Positions 5,727-5,887 of a stretch of DNA of 5,887 bases are shown here, piece by piece. Made by a program: the position numbers and the translations under genes. This stretch comes from Candidatus Heimdallarchaeota archaeon (GTDB lineage: Archaea; Asgardarchaeota; Heimdallarchaeia; JABLTI01). A model generated the notes under the pieces. It saw only the letters and a list, made by a program, of their open reading frames with translations. It had not been told where the DNA came from and searched no databases. How positions within the stretch are numbered: position 1 is the stretch's first letter; each line of letters begins with the position of its first letter. The stretch lies in NCBI GenBank assembly GCA_023128635.1, contig JAGMDP010000144.1, positions 1-5,887 of the forward strand, in the 5' to 3' direction.

Positions 5727-5887
5727 TCAACTTTTGCTATCTCTAACGCCTTTAATAAACGTTCCAATCATAGCTCCACTGGCAAATGTAACACAAATGA
5801 AGAACACAGCAATAACTGCTGAGGCAATTGCTAATTGACCTATACTACTAATCATTCCCAAAGCACTAGTTGGAGATGCAAGTATTA
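5727..5887 (-). CDS. Partial membrane protein, C-terminal 52 residues (runs off right edge)
   Basis: A minus-strand frame entering at the right edge is open down to TGA at 5727-5729. The visible end holds one strong membrane helix, IGQLAIASAVIAVFFICVTF (residues 15-34 of the fragment), a small-residue turn ASGAMIGTF (35-43), and a basic cytoplasmic tail, IKGVRDSKS. The codon pattern and hydrophobicity are those of a real membrane protein and match the next two genes in style, but the family cannot be told from this piece. It is 112 nt upstream of the 129-residue membrane protein on the same strand and may be part of the same cluster. Confidence 0.55.
   Translation of the reverse strand, partial: ILASPTSALGMISSIGQLAIASAVIAVFFICVTFASGAMIGTFIKGVRDSKS

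Noticed and set aside
1..5887. CRISPR array, tRNA, insertion sequence or phage integration site
   Set aside because: No regular direct DNA repeats with spacers, no tRNA T-loop/anticodon pattern, and no transposase or integrase-like protein was found; the only regular repeat is the protein-level zinc-finger array.

Overview
The window looks archaeal. It is AT-rich, has compact gene spacing, several genes are preceded by Shine-Dalgarno (SD) sequences, and there are archaeal-style TATA-like elements. Several features are familiar from Asgard archaea (Promethearchaeota): a short longin/roadblock-like protein, a eukaryote-like ALG6/ALG8-type membrane glycosyltransferase, and a multi-zinc-finger protein ending in a DA1-type peptidase. 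The Asgard assignment is an inference from protein style; no marker gene in the window proves it.

Left part (1-1337): two genes lie on the minus strand. A longin-like small protein (405-1157) is followed after 45 nt by the N-terminal 119 residues of a gene that runs off the left edge and may be an alpha/beta-hydrolase. Their promoter, with a clear TATA-like box flanked by short inverted repeats, lies in a divergent intergenic region (1158-1337).

Middle (1338-3279, plus strand): a 503-residue polytopic GT-C glycosyltransferase-like protein is followed, with an 11-nt overlap or a 52-nt gap depending on the start, by a small gamma-glutamylamine-cyclotransferase-like (GGACT/AIG2) protein. The two are probably cotranscribed.

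Right part (3304-5887, minus strand): in transcription order there is the C-terminal tail of a membrane protein (5727 to the edge), a 129-residue four-helix membrane protein, a 182-residue two-helix membrane protein 7 nt later, a probable poly-T terminator, and then the 414-residue protein. That protein carries sixteen CxxC pairs in eight zinc-finger-like repeats (four LIM-like 60-residue units), a linker resembling the post-LIM region of plant DA1, and an HEIAH metallopeptidase motif. It converges on the GGACT-like gene with only 24 nt between stops.

The DA1-like protein is the most notable object. In plants DA1 is a ubiquitin-activated LIM-peptidase. Here the peptidase core is kept, the LIM array is expanded, and there is no N-terminal room for ubiquitin-interacting motifs. 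No ubiquitin-system gene is visible in the window. No tRNA, rRNA, CRISPR array, insertion sequence or integrase was recognised.
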